A DNA stretch of 43,053 nt, taken from positions 1 to 43,053 of IMG/VR virus record IMGVR_UViG_3300037129_000178. One strand, 5' to 3'. The DNA comes from a virus. The translations under genes and the position numbers were made by a program. The notes under the pieces are model-generated. The model was given only the letters and a program-made list of their open reading frames with translations. It was not told the DNA's origin and did not search any database. Positions 9,400-16,510 of the stretch are shown in pieces (the first letter of the stretch is position 1; every line of letters starts with the position of its first letter).

Positions 9400-10128
9400 A
9401 TGAACAATTTAAAAGACACAATTACAAATTATTGTGCAATAGTAGTAAGTGTTTGCCTATACATGTTAACTATAGGCATTCCGGGTATAACATTACCAGC
9501 TTGGACACATACAGCATTCCTTGCCATTTCTGGAATTTGTGGAATTATCACAATGGTCTTAACTGGTAAAACACCTGATGGTAAAACTAAAACCCCCGAT
9601 CAGGTGGCCTCTCAAAATGCTCCAACAGGTACGGTTATTAAAACATTGGCCTTATTAATTGGATTATCACTTATATGTAATTTCAGTCAGGCTCAATCTC
9701 CTTTTAAAGGATTCTTTACTCCTGTCAAACAGTTAGAATTGAATAAAAATCTAAAAAGTGCAGGTGATGTGATTTTAACACCAACCAATTGGATATTTAG
9801 ACCTGCTATATCGGTTAACGGAATTGCCTTGCAATATGTAGGAGGCAATAAAGTATTTCAGGCTAGTGGATTTTCAATAGCTGGTTTTGGCTTATCGTAT
9901 CAAAAAATGAAGGTTGTAAATGAAGTAAATTATTGTACGTTGGGTATTAATATCCTTGCGACTGTTAATTACGATATTCAAGGGGTTGAACCAACCCGCG
10001 CCGGGATATTTGCTTCGATAGGGGTTTACAATAACATAATTCAGCTAGGAATAGGATACAATTTTAATGAACCAATACCGGTTTCAAACTGGCCTTACCT
10101 AGGTGTCAATCTTCAATACCCATTTTAA
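9400..10128 (+). CDS. Holin-like membrane domain fused to a secreted beta-rich domain
   Basis: Residues 1-58 hold two membrane segments (CAIVVSVCLYMLTIGIPGI and FLAISGICGIITMVLTG) followed by TGKTPDGKTKTPDQV, a pattern I know from small holin-like proteins of Bacteroidota phages. Around residues 78-97 a third hydrophobic stretch, TLALLIGLSLICNFSQAQS, looks just like a signal peptide with an AQA-type cleavage site. The remainder is beta-rich with aromatic strand ends, ending in PF like outer-membrane barrels. The gene may therefore be a fusion of two proteins or contain an internal start. Context (amidase three genes on) fits lysis. Confidence 0.6.
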   Translation: MNNLKDTITNYCAIVVSVCLYMLTIGIPGITLPAWTHTAFLAISGICGIITMVLTGKTPDGKTKTPDQVASQNAPTGTVIKTLALLIGLSLICNFSQAQSPFKGFFTPVKQLELNKNLKSAGDVILTPTNWIFRPAISVNGIALQYVGGNKVFQASGFSIAGFGLSYQKMKVVNEVNYCTLGINILATVNYDIQGVEPTRAGIFASIGVYNNIIQLGIGYNFNEPIPVSNWPYLGVNLQYPF

Positions 10129-10135
10129 TAAAACC

Positions 10136-10167
10136 AATCCCATAGTGGCCATCGTCATTATGGGATT
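10136..10167 (+). terminator. Hairpin after the holin-like gene
   Basis: AATCCCATA (10136-10144) pairs perfectly with TATGGGATT (10159-10167), giving a 9-bp stem with a 14-base loop in the 52-base gap between two genes. Only a short T/A-rich stretch follows, so this may be a weak terminator or an mRNA-stabilising hairpin. Confidence 0.4.
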
Positions 10168-10180
10168 TAATATCTAAGCT

Positions 10181-10639
10181 ATGAATTGGGAAAGTATTTT
10201 CACTAAAAAGGCAATGAGCCATGTAATCACCGCCGTAAGTACAGCAGCAGTTGTGGGAGGCATTGCATGGATAATTGCTGTTTGGGTAACTGGCCGGGAT
10301 TATACTGAAAAAGAACAAAGCCAGGTTAATAAAGAGAATACCCAGGAGCATAAAAATATAATGAATGTGGTTAAGGCCATGGCGTTAAAAGTTGACCTTA
10401 TAAAAGGCGAGCAATCTAAAATTAACCAAACCCTTACCCTGGTGGTGAGCAATGAGAAAAAACTCACCAAGTCGCACATTGATTTGATTAGCGCAGTGAA
10501 GGTAAGTAATGAATTTTATCGACAATCATTGATTGAACTAGCCCCTATGTTGAATTATAATCCAACCACAATTGATAGTACACATTTTGTTTTCGATAAT
10601 GACAGTTTAAAAAAAAACCTCTGCCAATTTTTCAGATAA
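10181..10639 (+). CDS. Single-pass membrane protein with helical tail
   Basis: The 152-residue product has one membrane segment near residues 14-37 (VITAVSTAAVVGGIAWIIAVWV) followed by a charged, mostly helical region likely to form a coiled coil. This is the architecture of inner-membrane spanins or accessory lysis proteins. It lies between the holin-like gene and the amidase, so a part in lysis is likely by context. No family can be named from sequence. Confidence 0.55.
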   Translation: MNWESIFTKKAMSHVITAVSTAAVVGGIAWIIAVWVTGRDYTEKEQSQVNKENTQEHKNIMNVVKAMALKVDLIKGEQSKINQTLTLVVSNEKKLTKSHIDLISAVKVSNEFYRQSLIELAPMLNYNPTTIDSTHFVFDNDSLKKNLCQFFR

Positions 10640-10658
10640 TTGGTAAACATATGCAACC

Positions 10659-11099
10659 ATGACAGATGCAGAAAAGGAAGTTGAAAGGTTAAAAGATCAG
10701 AATATCCATCATCTGATCAGTAAGGTGATGGATCAATTAGCTGATCTAAAAATGCAAATTACGCAAACCAAGGGTAATTCTGAAAAGCAAGTGACCGAAG
10801 CAATTCAAACATTGAATTCATACATCCAAAATTTTATGCGGAAGGAATTCGATAAAATTGACAAGTATCTTGAAACACGTATCGCATCTACTCATAATTA
10901 CCTGTCCAAATCCTGTGATAATGTCGATCAGATCATTAATATTGATCAACGGCTCACTAAATTAGAAAAGAAAGTTGCCCGCATGGATCAATTATATGAT
11001 TGGTGGGACCGTCATGGCTATAAAGTTGCCATAGTTCTGACGATTATAATTATTGGACTTTTAACGTATATGGATTTTCATAAAAATGAACACTTATAA
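10659..11099 (+). CDS. Coiled-coil protein with C-terminal membrane anchor
   Basis: The first 115 of 146 residues are charged helices with heptad-like spacing (LEKKVARMDQLYDWWDR). A membrane segment, VAIVLTIIIIGLLTYM, lies near residues 122-138, so the protein is tail-anchored. It overlaps the amidase gene by 14 bases, implying coupled expression, and may help deliver or regulate the lysis enzyme. This is contextual inference. Confidence 0.55.
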   Translation: MTDAEKEVERLKDQNIHHLISKVMDQLADLKMQITQTKGNSEKQVTEAIQTLNSYIQNFMRKEFDKIDKYLETRIASTHNYLSKSCDNVDQIINIDQRLTKLEKKVARMDQLYDWWDRHGYKVAIVLTIIIIGLLTYMDFHKNEHL

Positions 11100-11592
11100 A
11101 TTCATACCTGCTAAAAATTATTTTGCCGGATGGCGCCAGATGCCAGTTTTAATCGTTATCCACTGGACTGCTGGTTCGTTCAAATCCGCGGTAGATACTT
11201 TTGAAAGCGGAATCCGCCAGGCAAGCGCCCATTTTGTTGTTGACATAAATGGCGAGGCTGTTCAAATGGTACAATTAAAAGATAGGTCCTGGCATGCTGG
11301 TGTTAGTAATTCTCGTTTTGGCAGCGGTGCCAATAATTATGCATTTGGGATCGAGCTTGCCGGGCCACCATCATTTGTTAACCAATCCTGCTGGAATATT
11401 GCCCAATTACACACGGCTGCTAATATCTGTAAGTTCATTGCCAGCCAATTCCCAACCGTAAAATTTATTACCGATCACAGTTTTATCTCTCCTGGTAGAA
11501 AAATAGACGTGCGTGGAAATACCGGAAAAGCCATCGATGTTTTTCCCTGGGAAGATTTCGTCAAAATGACTAGCCTGGAGGATTTGAAATAA
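11086..11592 (+). CDS. N-acetylmuramoyl-L-alanine amidase (endolysin)
   Basis: A 168-residue amidase_2/PGRP-type domain that hydrolyses the bond between muramic acid and L-alanine in peptidoglycan. Zinc ligands can be placed at H26 (VIHWTAG), H131 and D141 (DHSFISPGRKID). The catalytic-region glutamate E90 lies in FGIELAG, and H70 lies in SWHAGVS. It has no signal peptide and no separate wall-binding domain, so export must rely on a holin or another system, consistent with the membrane genes just upstream. Confidence 0.9.
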   Translation: MNTYKFIPAKNYFAGWRQMPVLIVIHWTAGSFKSAVDTFESGIRQASAHFVVDINGEAVQMVQLKDRSWHAGVSNSRFGSGANNYAFGIELAGPPSFVNQSCWNIAQLHTAANICKFIASQFPTVKFITDHSFISPGRKIDVRGNTGKAIDVFPWEDFVKMTSLEDLK

Positions 11593-11777
11593 TGGGTAAT
11601 AAAAAAATAACATATAACCCGGATGAGAATACAGTCAAGGACCGGCACGAAGGGAATTTTTTCAACGATGTGCAACAAATAATCGACATGTTGGAAGATA
11701 ACCCGGACAATAAATTAATGATTGAAGCCCTTAAAAATACTTTGAAACGCGGATATAACTTAGTAAAACTAGCATAA
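11592..11777 (+). CDS. Small hypothetical protein
   Basis: Encodes 61 charged residues with no cysteine cluster or membrane segment. Its start overlaps the amidase stop by one base (TAATG), and its own stop overlaps the next start the same way, so it is firmly embedded in the operon. The C-terminal half (IEALKNTLKRGYNLVKLA) looks like an amphipathic helix. Function unknown. Confidence 0.55.
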   Translation: MGNKKITYNPDENTVKDRHEGNFFNDVQQIIDMLEDNPDNKLMIEALKNTLKRGYNLVKLA

Positions 11778-12337
11778 TGGCCATTTACACAATAAATAAT
11801 TTATTAACCCGGATAAACCAGTTTATCAAACGGAACCTTAACCGGGAGATCACGGGGAATATCCTGCAAGGGATCCTGCATGACATAGTCGATTCAATAA
11901 TCGATTTGATCAACCAGGGTTCATCTTCTGGAATTATAACCCAATTAGGGGATGGCATGGTTTATTGTAATACCGTGAATATTTCATCTGCTCAAATCCT
12001 CGCGGGTGATGAAGTTGAACTGGTACCCGCCCCTGGAGCAGGCATAAGTATTTATCCTATCAATATAGCTGTAATATCCAGTCCCGGTACAATTTATGCC
12101 GAAAATGCGGATAACTACCTAAAGATAGGCACCGCACAAAATAAAACTTATTCGGATTTATATTTAGGGCTTAAAGAAGCTTTAGGCTCTATTGGTTACC
12201 TGGACCATCCTTTTGAAGGCACTCAAATATCAAATTATGATATAACAAACAAAAGCTTAAACATCGATTTTGCACCACACACAGCCGGCAATATAACCCT
12301 GAAAATAAAAATTTACTATTATAAAATAACCCACTGA
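11777..12337 (+). CDS. Tail-fibre type structural protein (putative)
   Basis: The N-terminal 45 residues form a helical module (INNLLTRINQFIKRNLNREI followed by ITGNILQGILHDIVDSI) that I recognise as a recurrent N-terminal module of fibre-type proteins in Bacteroidota phages. The rest of the 186 residues is beta-rich and may contact other fibre subunits or the host. There is no signal peptide, unlike the genes that follow. Assignment to the fibre module rests on this module and location. Confidence 0.55.
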   Translation: MAIYTINNLLTRINQFIKRNLNREITGNILQGILHDIVDSIIDLINQGSSSGIITQLGDGMVYCNTVNISSAQILAGDEVELVPAPGAGISIYPINIAVISSPGTIYAENADNYLKIGTAQNKTYSDLYLGLKEALGSIGYLDHPFEGTQISNYDITNKSLNIDFAPHTAGNITLKIKIYYYKITH

Positions 12338-12339
12338 TT

Positions 12340-12804
12340 ATGAAAAAATTAATCATTCTTTTTTTATTGGTCCCATTTGTGGTAAAATCACAAACCATAA
12401 CCCTTTCCAATAACCAATTAATGGAAATTAAAAGTACGGCAACCGGCAATAATATTAAAATAATTAACAGTTACCCTATTGCCAATATCACCGATACGCT
12501 TAAGGTTGAAATACCAAATTTGCAAATGTTTCATTTAATTGAAATACAGGTTGACTGGAAGGGATTAACCGGCACATTGAATTCAAAAATTATGCTCCAA
12601 CAACGGGATGAAAGCTCGATGAACTGGGTATGTATCCAACCTGTTGAAACTGATCCGGGCAATATGGTAGAAACCATTACGGCAACCACAGGAAGTTATC
12701 CATTCATTTTATGGGCCTGGTGTGCTAGTGATTTGCGGATTTTATTCATCCGGAATGGGGTTACCGGAGGTTATTTAAATACAAGTATTGGCATAAGGAG
12801 GTAA
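12340..12804 (+). CDS. Secreted beta-rich protein of the fibre module
   Basis: The first 18 residues (MKKLIILFLLVPFVVKSQ) are a typical Sec signal peptide of Bacteroidota ending before a Q. The mature 136 residues are beta-rich with several W residues. It is the first of several consecutive genes in this block that start with signal peptides. The product may be exported to the periplasm or cell surface, or the leader may be retained in the particle; the sequence cannot tell. Confidence 0.6.
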   Translation: MKKLIILFLLVPFVVKSQTITLSNNQLMEIKSTATGNNIKIINSYPIANITDTLKVEIPNLQMFHLIEIQVDWKGLTGTLNSKIMLQQRDESSMNWVCIQPVETDPGNMVETITATTGSYPFILWAWCASDLRILFIRNGVTGGYLNTSIGIRR

Positions 12805-12806
12805 TT

Positions 12807-13658
12807 ATGAAAAAGATATTGATTTTATTATTGTTCATGGCCCCGGTTATAGGGAGTGCGCAGAGTTCAATTTATCCACCTTTGGGCGGTGGCGGGAATA
12901 ATTTCGATGGGAACAGGACAGTAACCCGGTCAGGTATTGCCCAGGTGAATGCCGGGGGTACTACCATTGTTGAATTTTTAAATAATTATTTTTTCCCGAG
13001 CACTTATCCAGGAGCTTCAATATCGGTTAGTGGGGGCATCTCCAGGGAATTTATGTCAACCGGGGCAAATTTAACTACAAATATTACCTGGACGGCTTCC
13101 AGGCCATCAGGCTGCTTGGCCATTTCCTCTATTGTGGTTAATTCGATTTCTCAAACGCTTGATAACCCATTTGCGGAGGGCCATACCCAATCAGGGGCAT
13201 TAAATAGCCAAAGCCTACCCAGAAATACAAATACTTCCTATAATATTACGGTATCGTCATCTGATAAAGCAACTAGCACTGTTGCAACTATAACATGGTA
13301 TTGGGGTAGGTATTGGGGGGCGTTTTCTTCGGGAGTGCCACCAACCGATGGCAGCTTCACAATTTCTAATGCACAAATTTTGGCACTAACGGGTGCCGGT
13401 GTGGGGACTGGTTATGAGCTTTCCACTACCATGGCCAAAACCTATAACGGAATAAATGGGGGCGGTAATTACCTGGTGTTTGCTTTTCCAACCTCTTGGG
13501 GGACGCCTACATTTGTGGTCAATGGCCTTACATCCTCCGCGTTTACACTGGTAAGGAATAATACATTCACGAATGTTTCCGGAGGCTCCACAACCTATTC
13601 GGTGTGGGTCTCAAATACTACCCAATCAAGTGCTATATCACAATTTCAAATCCAATAA
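12807..13658 (+). CDS. Secreted fibre-type protein, glycine/serine/threonine-rich
   Basis: Starts at an ATG preceded by AAGGAGG, one of the few strong ribosome binding sites here. The 283 residues begin with a signal peptide (MKKILILLLFMAPVIGSAQ). The mature part is rich in G, S, T and N with the motif FDGNRTVTRSG followed by VEFLNNYFFPSTYPG, which resembles repeating domains of Bacteroidota phage fibre proteins, and it contains no cysteine except one. Likely a receptor-contacting or decorative protein. The signal peptide is unusual for a virion protein. Confidence 0.6.
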   Translation: MKKILILLLFMAPVIGSAQSSIYPPLGGGGNNFDGNRTVTRSGIAQVNAGGTTIVEFLNNYFFPSTYPGASISVSGGISREFMSTGANLTTNITWTASRPSGCLAISSIVVNSISQTLDNPFAEGHTQSGALNSQSLPRNTNTSYNITVSSSDKATSTVATITWYWGRYWGAFSSGVPPTDGSFTISNAQILALTGAGVGTGYELSTTMAKTYNGINGGGNYLVFAFPTSWGTPTFVVNGLTSSAFTLVRNNTFTNVSGGSTTYSVWVSNTTQSSAISQFQIQ

Positions 13659-13659
13659 T

Positions 13660-14475
13660 ATGAAAAAGACCCTAATATTTTTCTTCAGTGTATTATTTTC
13701 AGTTCAGATATTTGCCCAGGCAACGTCGGGTACAAAGGTGACTGCACCCATCGTTCCTAATGATGCTAGCGACGTTTATCCCACTCACGATGCAAAGTGG
13801 GGCAAAGATGGTTACCGGTCCGTTATTCGCATTACCGAAAGGGATTCTATTAAAACAGGATTGAGGACTGAAGGGATGCAGGTATATGTTAAAGCGGATA
13901 GTTCAATATATCAGCTGCGTGGGGGTTTAACAAATAACAATTGGGTTAAAATCCCATCGTTTGTAAACATTGCAACAACTTCAACACCAGATTATATATT
14001 AGTTTTAGATGGTGATGTTGCCAAAAAAATAGCAACATTAGATTTATCGATTGGTTATTCTGTTAAATCTTATGCGGCGGGAACTGTTTATTCCCTTACC
14101 AATACATCTGCATTATGCCATTTTGGGACTACCGATCCCGCTATTGTTTTAGATAAATTCGGCACTTATGCAATTTATTGGGGTGCGGCTGCAAGGGATA
14201 ATGCAGCTACATTTGCGGCCAGCCAAACAGCCACATTTAAATTACGCCGGACTAATAATACCCCTACCGATTTACCAGGGGCTACAGGTTTTTTCACCTT
14301 ACCTATCATGGCCACTTTAACTGATCATGCAGGTACGGTCCCTTCCCCTCCAATAATCTATTCAACTTTAAATACAACAGATATCATCCAATTATGGGGC
14401 ATGGTAAGTGCTGCCACAACATTCGGGAGCGTTGATGTCAACCAGGCATGGATAGTAGCTATAAAATTGTATTGA
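13660..14475 (+). CDS. Secreted fibre-associated protein
   Basis: The start at 13660 is chosen because it gives a clean signal peptide (MKKTLIFFFSVLFSVQIFAQ); the frame extends upstream only into the previous gene. The segment SDVYPTHDAKWGKDGYRSV, then RTEGMQVYVKADSSIYQLRG, matches a motif common in fibre/adhesin proteins of Bacteroidota phages, where it forms a small domain near the N terminus. The C-terminal half is beta-rich. Product 271 residues. Confidence 0.62.
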   Translation: MKKTLIFFFSVLFSVQIFAQATSGTKVTAPIVPNDASDVYPTHDAKWGKDGYRSVIRITERDSIKTGLRTEGMQVYVKADSSIYQLRGGLTNNNWVKIPSFVNIATTSTPDYILVLDGDVAKKIATLDLSIGYSVKSYAAGTVYSLTNTSALCHFGTTDPAIVLDKFGTYAIYWGAAARDNAATFAASQTATFKLRRTNNTPTDLPGATGFFTLPIMATLTDHAGTVPSPPIIYSTLNTTDIIQLWGMVSAATTFGSVDVNQAWIVAIKLY

Positions 14476-14610
14476 AATCAATCTTTTGATGATTGGGTGA
14501 ATGTGTATTCCGGCTACCATACCGGCACAGTAACCCGCTTATCACTTTTACGGATAAAAACAATATCGGACCGGTTTGAGCAATCATGTCCGGGAATAGA
14601 AAAAATTAAA

Positions 14611-15042
14611 ATGTCAATTAGTAATACCAGTTTTAAAAAAGGTCACGAATCCTGGTGTAAAGGAAAAACCGGATTAGTTGGCAATTATAAGCCCAATTCT
14701 GGCAGTTTTGAAAAAGGGCATAATGCAAAGCCCATTGGGGCGGTCAAAATAAAAAAAGACACTTCGACTAAAAAGCTGTATCTATTTATTAAAACAGAAA
14801 CCGGATGGAAATTAGCCCACAAGCATTTATGGGAATTACATAAGGGGCCTATTCCATCAGGGACCGTGATCCGGTTCAAGGATGGAAATTCCCTGAATTG
14901 CTTTATAGAGAATTTAGAATTGAAGGCAAAGGTTGATGTTTTGCAGGAAAATTCATTCAATAATTGGCCACCTGATTTAAGGGAAATAGCCAACCTAAAC
15001 GCCCAATTATTAAAAGCCATCAAAGAATATGAAAAACTTTAA
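14611..15042 (+). CDS. HNH-type homing endonuclease with NUMOD3 motifs
   Basis: Two NUMOD3-like motifs (FKKGHESWCKGKTG and FEKGHNAKPIG) precede an HNH_3-like region (LAHKHLWELHKGPIPSG, then FKDGNSLNCFIENLEL). The start at 14611 is preferred for its A-rich leader and because it begins just before the first NUMOD motif; an in-frame ATG at 14497 is the alternative. The C-terminal helix (LREIANLNAQLLKAIKEYE) matches the second HNH gene at 24609, so the two are paralogues. The usual central His before DGN is replaced (RFKDGN). It sits between fibre genes without a visible intron, so it is a free-standing mobile gene. Confidence 0.75.
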   Translation: MSISNTSFKKGHESWCKGKTGLVGNYKPNSGSFEKGHNAKPIGAVKIKKDTSTKKLYLFIKTETGWKLAHKHLWELHKGPIPSGTVIRFKDGNSLNCFIENLELKAKVDVLQENSFNNWPPDLREIANLNAQLLKAIKEYEKL

Positions 15043-15052
15043 CTAACTGAAT

Positions 15053-15775
15053 ATGAAAAAACTAATATTTATCGGTTTAATCATTTTATGTGCTTATAAA
15101 CTAAGCATATCGTCAAATTATTCCAATAACACTATCTTAAGTGACACCATTAAATTTACGGATAACTCCACTTTGGTAAATAGTTGGTTAACGTCGCTTC
15201 ATATAACCTGTCGGAGCAATGCTTATAACACATCGGTCCCGGCCAATGGGATTGTTTACTTCTTAACCGGATATGGTACCGGGACTAACCTTGCCTGTTA
15301 TAAAAATAAAACAGCAAGCCCAATTGTAATTTCATCGTCTACAAATTATACTTTAACCGCCAGTTGGACAGTGGTAACCCCAACAAAAACCAAGGATATG
15401 TTTGTTGCCAAATATTCTTATTCTGATTTACTTAATATTTTGAATATAGATACATTGCTGTTACCTTCCCAGACATTGAACGCCGTTGATATTAATTACT
15501 TTGACGGTGCCCAATATACTTATTTGTGGAGTACCGGTGAAACAACAGCAAGTATCAATATTACTAATCCCGGTTGGTATAAAGTCACAGTCACAAAGGA
15601 TTTAAATAATTTTACACATACCCACAATTTTGGCATTGGACCAAATTACCGGCATTATGAAGGTAAAGATTCAATTGAAGTTGAAAGCATCAATGTACCC
15701 ATCCGGGTCAATGCGACAATCTTGATAAAGGATGGAAGCTTAATGATTTACAAAACATATGTGGGAAAAAAATGA
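15053..15775 (+). CDS. Secreted beta-rich protein of the fibre module
   Basis: Encodes 240 residues beginning with a signal-peptide-like segment, MKKLIFIGLIILCAYKLSIS. The region YTYLWSTGETTASINITNPGWYKVTV closely resembles the PKD/gliding-motility type repeats in secreted Bacteroidota proteins, where SYLWSTGETT.. is a recurrent phrase. This suggests a gene or domain borrowed from a host surface protein. The stop overlaps the following start (ATGA). Exact role unknown. Confidence 0.6.
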   Translation: MKKLIFIGLIILCAYKLSISSNYSNNTILSDTIKFTDNSTLVNSWLTSLHITCRSNAYNTSVPANGIVYFLTGYGTGTNLACYKNKTASPIVISSSTNYTLTASWTVVTPTKTKDMFVAKYSYSDLLNILNIDTLLLPSQTLNAVDINYFDGAQYTYLWSTGETTASINITNPGWYKVTVTKDLNNFTHTHNFGIGPNYRHYEGKDSIEVESINVPIRVNATILIKDGSLMIYKTYVGKK

Positions 15776-16509
15776 AAAAGGTTTTTTTATCCATTTTAAT
15801 AATAGCCTTGTCCCTACAATTAAAGGCTTCAATGTTTTTATTGCTTGCAGGGCCCTTTCAAAATGAATTAAACAGTTACAGGGCATATTTTGAAACACAT
15901 TATAACTGTAAAATATTCTACTCAGGACAAACGATCGATGAATTTGAGCCAGTTTACAAAACAATGCTTGATAATTCAAAACCAGGCGATACGATAATTC
16001 AAGTATGGGCCGGTCATGGAGGCTTGACCAAATATGGGAACCGTGGTGGTGGGTGCTTTGATTTATCGGTTGCAAGTATGGATAGTGTCCCTGAAGAAAA
16101 TAGGATATTTTGCATCGATGCAATGCAGTTAATGTCTAACTATTTGTCAAAAGTTTATAAAGTAAGGCTTGTTATAATTTTATTGAATTGTAGGGCTGGC
16201 CTATTGTGCAATAACTTTCCTATAAATGATAGGATAACCGTAATGACATGCTGTTCCGATAATCAATTGAGCTTTTCAATAGGAAGGGTGCCAAATAGCT
16301 ATAACTGGTTTACTTTACTCTTTCTGAAAAATATTAATAAAATTAAGGATTCCAGTGAACTAATTGAATTTATTAATAATGGATACCTGGACAAAACATT
16401 ATATTTTACGTTAACCATACCAACTGAAGCAGAAAAATATTTTGGTAAAGCAATTGATTATTATCCTCTTAAAGCTTTACATATTGGCCCTAACTTTAAT
16501 TTTAAGTAA
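15772..16509 (+). CDS. Secreted caspase-fold (clan CD) peptidase, putative
   Basis: After an 19-residue signal peptide (MKKVFLSILIIALSLQLKA) the 245-residue protein carries the two hallmarks of clan CD peptidases. The catalytic His motif is preceded by PGDTIIQVWAGHGG (H82) and the catalytic Cys lies at the end of a hydrophobic strand in VIILLNCRAG (C140). The later strand ITVMTCCSDNQLS matches the third core strand. Caspase-like peptidases cut after specific residues and are common in host programmed-death systems; one encoded in a phage fibre block with a leader is unusual. Substrate unknown. The length suits a single catalytic domain. Confidence 0.7.
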   Translation: MKKVFLSILIIALSLQLKASMFLLLAGPFQNELNSYRAYFETHYNCKIFYSGQTIDEFEPVYKTMLDNSKPGDTIIQVWAGHGGLTKYGNRGGGCFDLSVASMDSVPEENRIFCIDAMQLMSNYLSKVYKVRLVIILLNCRAGLLCNNFPINDRITVMTCCSDNQLSFSIGRVPNSYNWFTLLFLKNINKIKDSSELIEFINNGYLDKTLYFTLTIPTEAEKYFGKAIDYYPLKALHIGPNFNFK

Positions 16510-16510
16510 T

